This document shows positions 63,836 through 64,000 of a stretch of DNA of 64,000 bases, one piece after another; position 1 is the stretch's first letter; each line of letters opens with the position of its first letter. The position numbers and the translations under genes were made by a program. Below the pieces are notes generated by a model. That model worked only from the letters and a program-made list of their open reading frames with translations. It searched no databases and was not told where the DNA came from. This stretch comes from Pseudomonas sp. CHM02 (lineage in GTDB: Bacteria > Pseudomonadota > Gammaproteobacteria > Pseudomonadales > Pseudomonadaceae). The stretch is from NCBI RefSeq assembly GCF_000612585.1, contig NZ_JFCA01000024.1:40608-104607 (forward strand), in the 5' to 3' direction.

Positions 63836-64000
63836 ACCCTGCATCGCCTCGTCAACGAAGAGATCGCCTGGGTGTGCCTGAGGTACCGAGGTGCCTGCAT
63901 CGCCGGCAAGCCAGCTCCTACACGTACCTGCCTTTGATCCAACCACTCAGCCCGGCTACCAGGCCGCCGTGCTCTTGCTTTTGATCTTGGTCTTGATCCT
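63836..64000. other. Terminal intergenic sequence with a single REP
   Basis: A solitary REP end (ATCGCCGGCAAGCCAGCTCC, about 63899-63918) lies after metR. The last 30 bases contain imperfect hexamer repeats TTGATC/TTGGTC. I see no gene start. Confidence 0.5.

Overview
The window is a chromosomal segment of a fluorescent pseudomonad, most likely of the Pseudomonas fluorescens subgroup. The evidence is GC-rich codon use, several REP/REPIN repeat families typical of that group, an rsmZ gene with a GacA-type upstream site, and a gene order (apbC, metG, rnfB, nth, argG, motY, pyrC, rnt, peroxiredoxin, bfd, bfr, grxD, argF, glpFKRD, aatJQMP, aauSR) that matches, from memory, the order in P. putida and P. 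aeruginosa. I made no database search; family calls rest on motifs and recall.

Region 1 (1-11248, minus strand) is a contractile R-type tailocin related to phage P2 tails, lying next to mutS. Reading in the direction of transcription it contains a LexA-like repressor, a leader with ATGCAT operators, holin, baseplate V-W-J-I, fibre, fibre chaperone, a 63-residue protein, sheath, tube, E/E+E' with a programmed -1 frameshift, a short tape measure, and gpU cut by the window edge. No capsid, portal or terminase gene is visible. The 350-nt leader before the holin contains AGGA-loop hairpins like those of Rsm decoy RNAs, ends at an intrinsic terminator, and starts at a promoter whose spacer is a repressor operator.

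Region 2 (11476-31155) is mostly housekeeping: mutS, fdxA and rsmZ, followed by apbC, metG, an orphan soluble rnfB, nth, a BvgA-like regulator, argG, motY, pyrC, rnt, and an iron/redox group (peroxiredoxin, bfd, a bacterioferritin lacking part of its ferroxidase site, grxD), then a lone molybdopterin oxidoreductase.

Region 3 (31156-49595) holds argF with an ABC ATPase, ybaK, the glycerol genes glpF-glpK-glpR-glpD with GlpR-like operators, a Sel1 protein and a catecholate TonB receptor, and the acidic amino acid system: transporter aatJQMP with its two-component system aauSR. aatJ has two TTCGG-N4-CCGAA sites and a sigma-54 promoter.

Region 4 (49728-57329, minus strand) is the least explained part. 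It runs HAD phosphatase, class III aminotransferase, alpha/beta hydrolase, GNAT/FemAB-like transferase, dCache sensor kinase, NtrC-type activator, all in one direction. A good sigma-54 promoter and palindromic candidate enhancer sites precede the first gene, so the operon may be switched on by the sigma-54 activator at its own distal end.

Region 5 (57329-64000) holds a MipA-like porin, a fatty acid desaturase with a hairpin over its ribosome binding site, an arginase-fold enzyme translationally coupled to two half-size DMT transporters, a FrnE-like DsbA protein, a secreted alpha/beta hydrolase, and metR with two MetR boxes.
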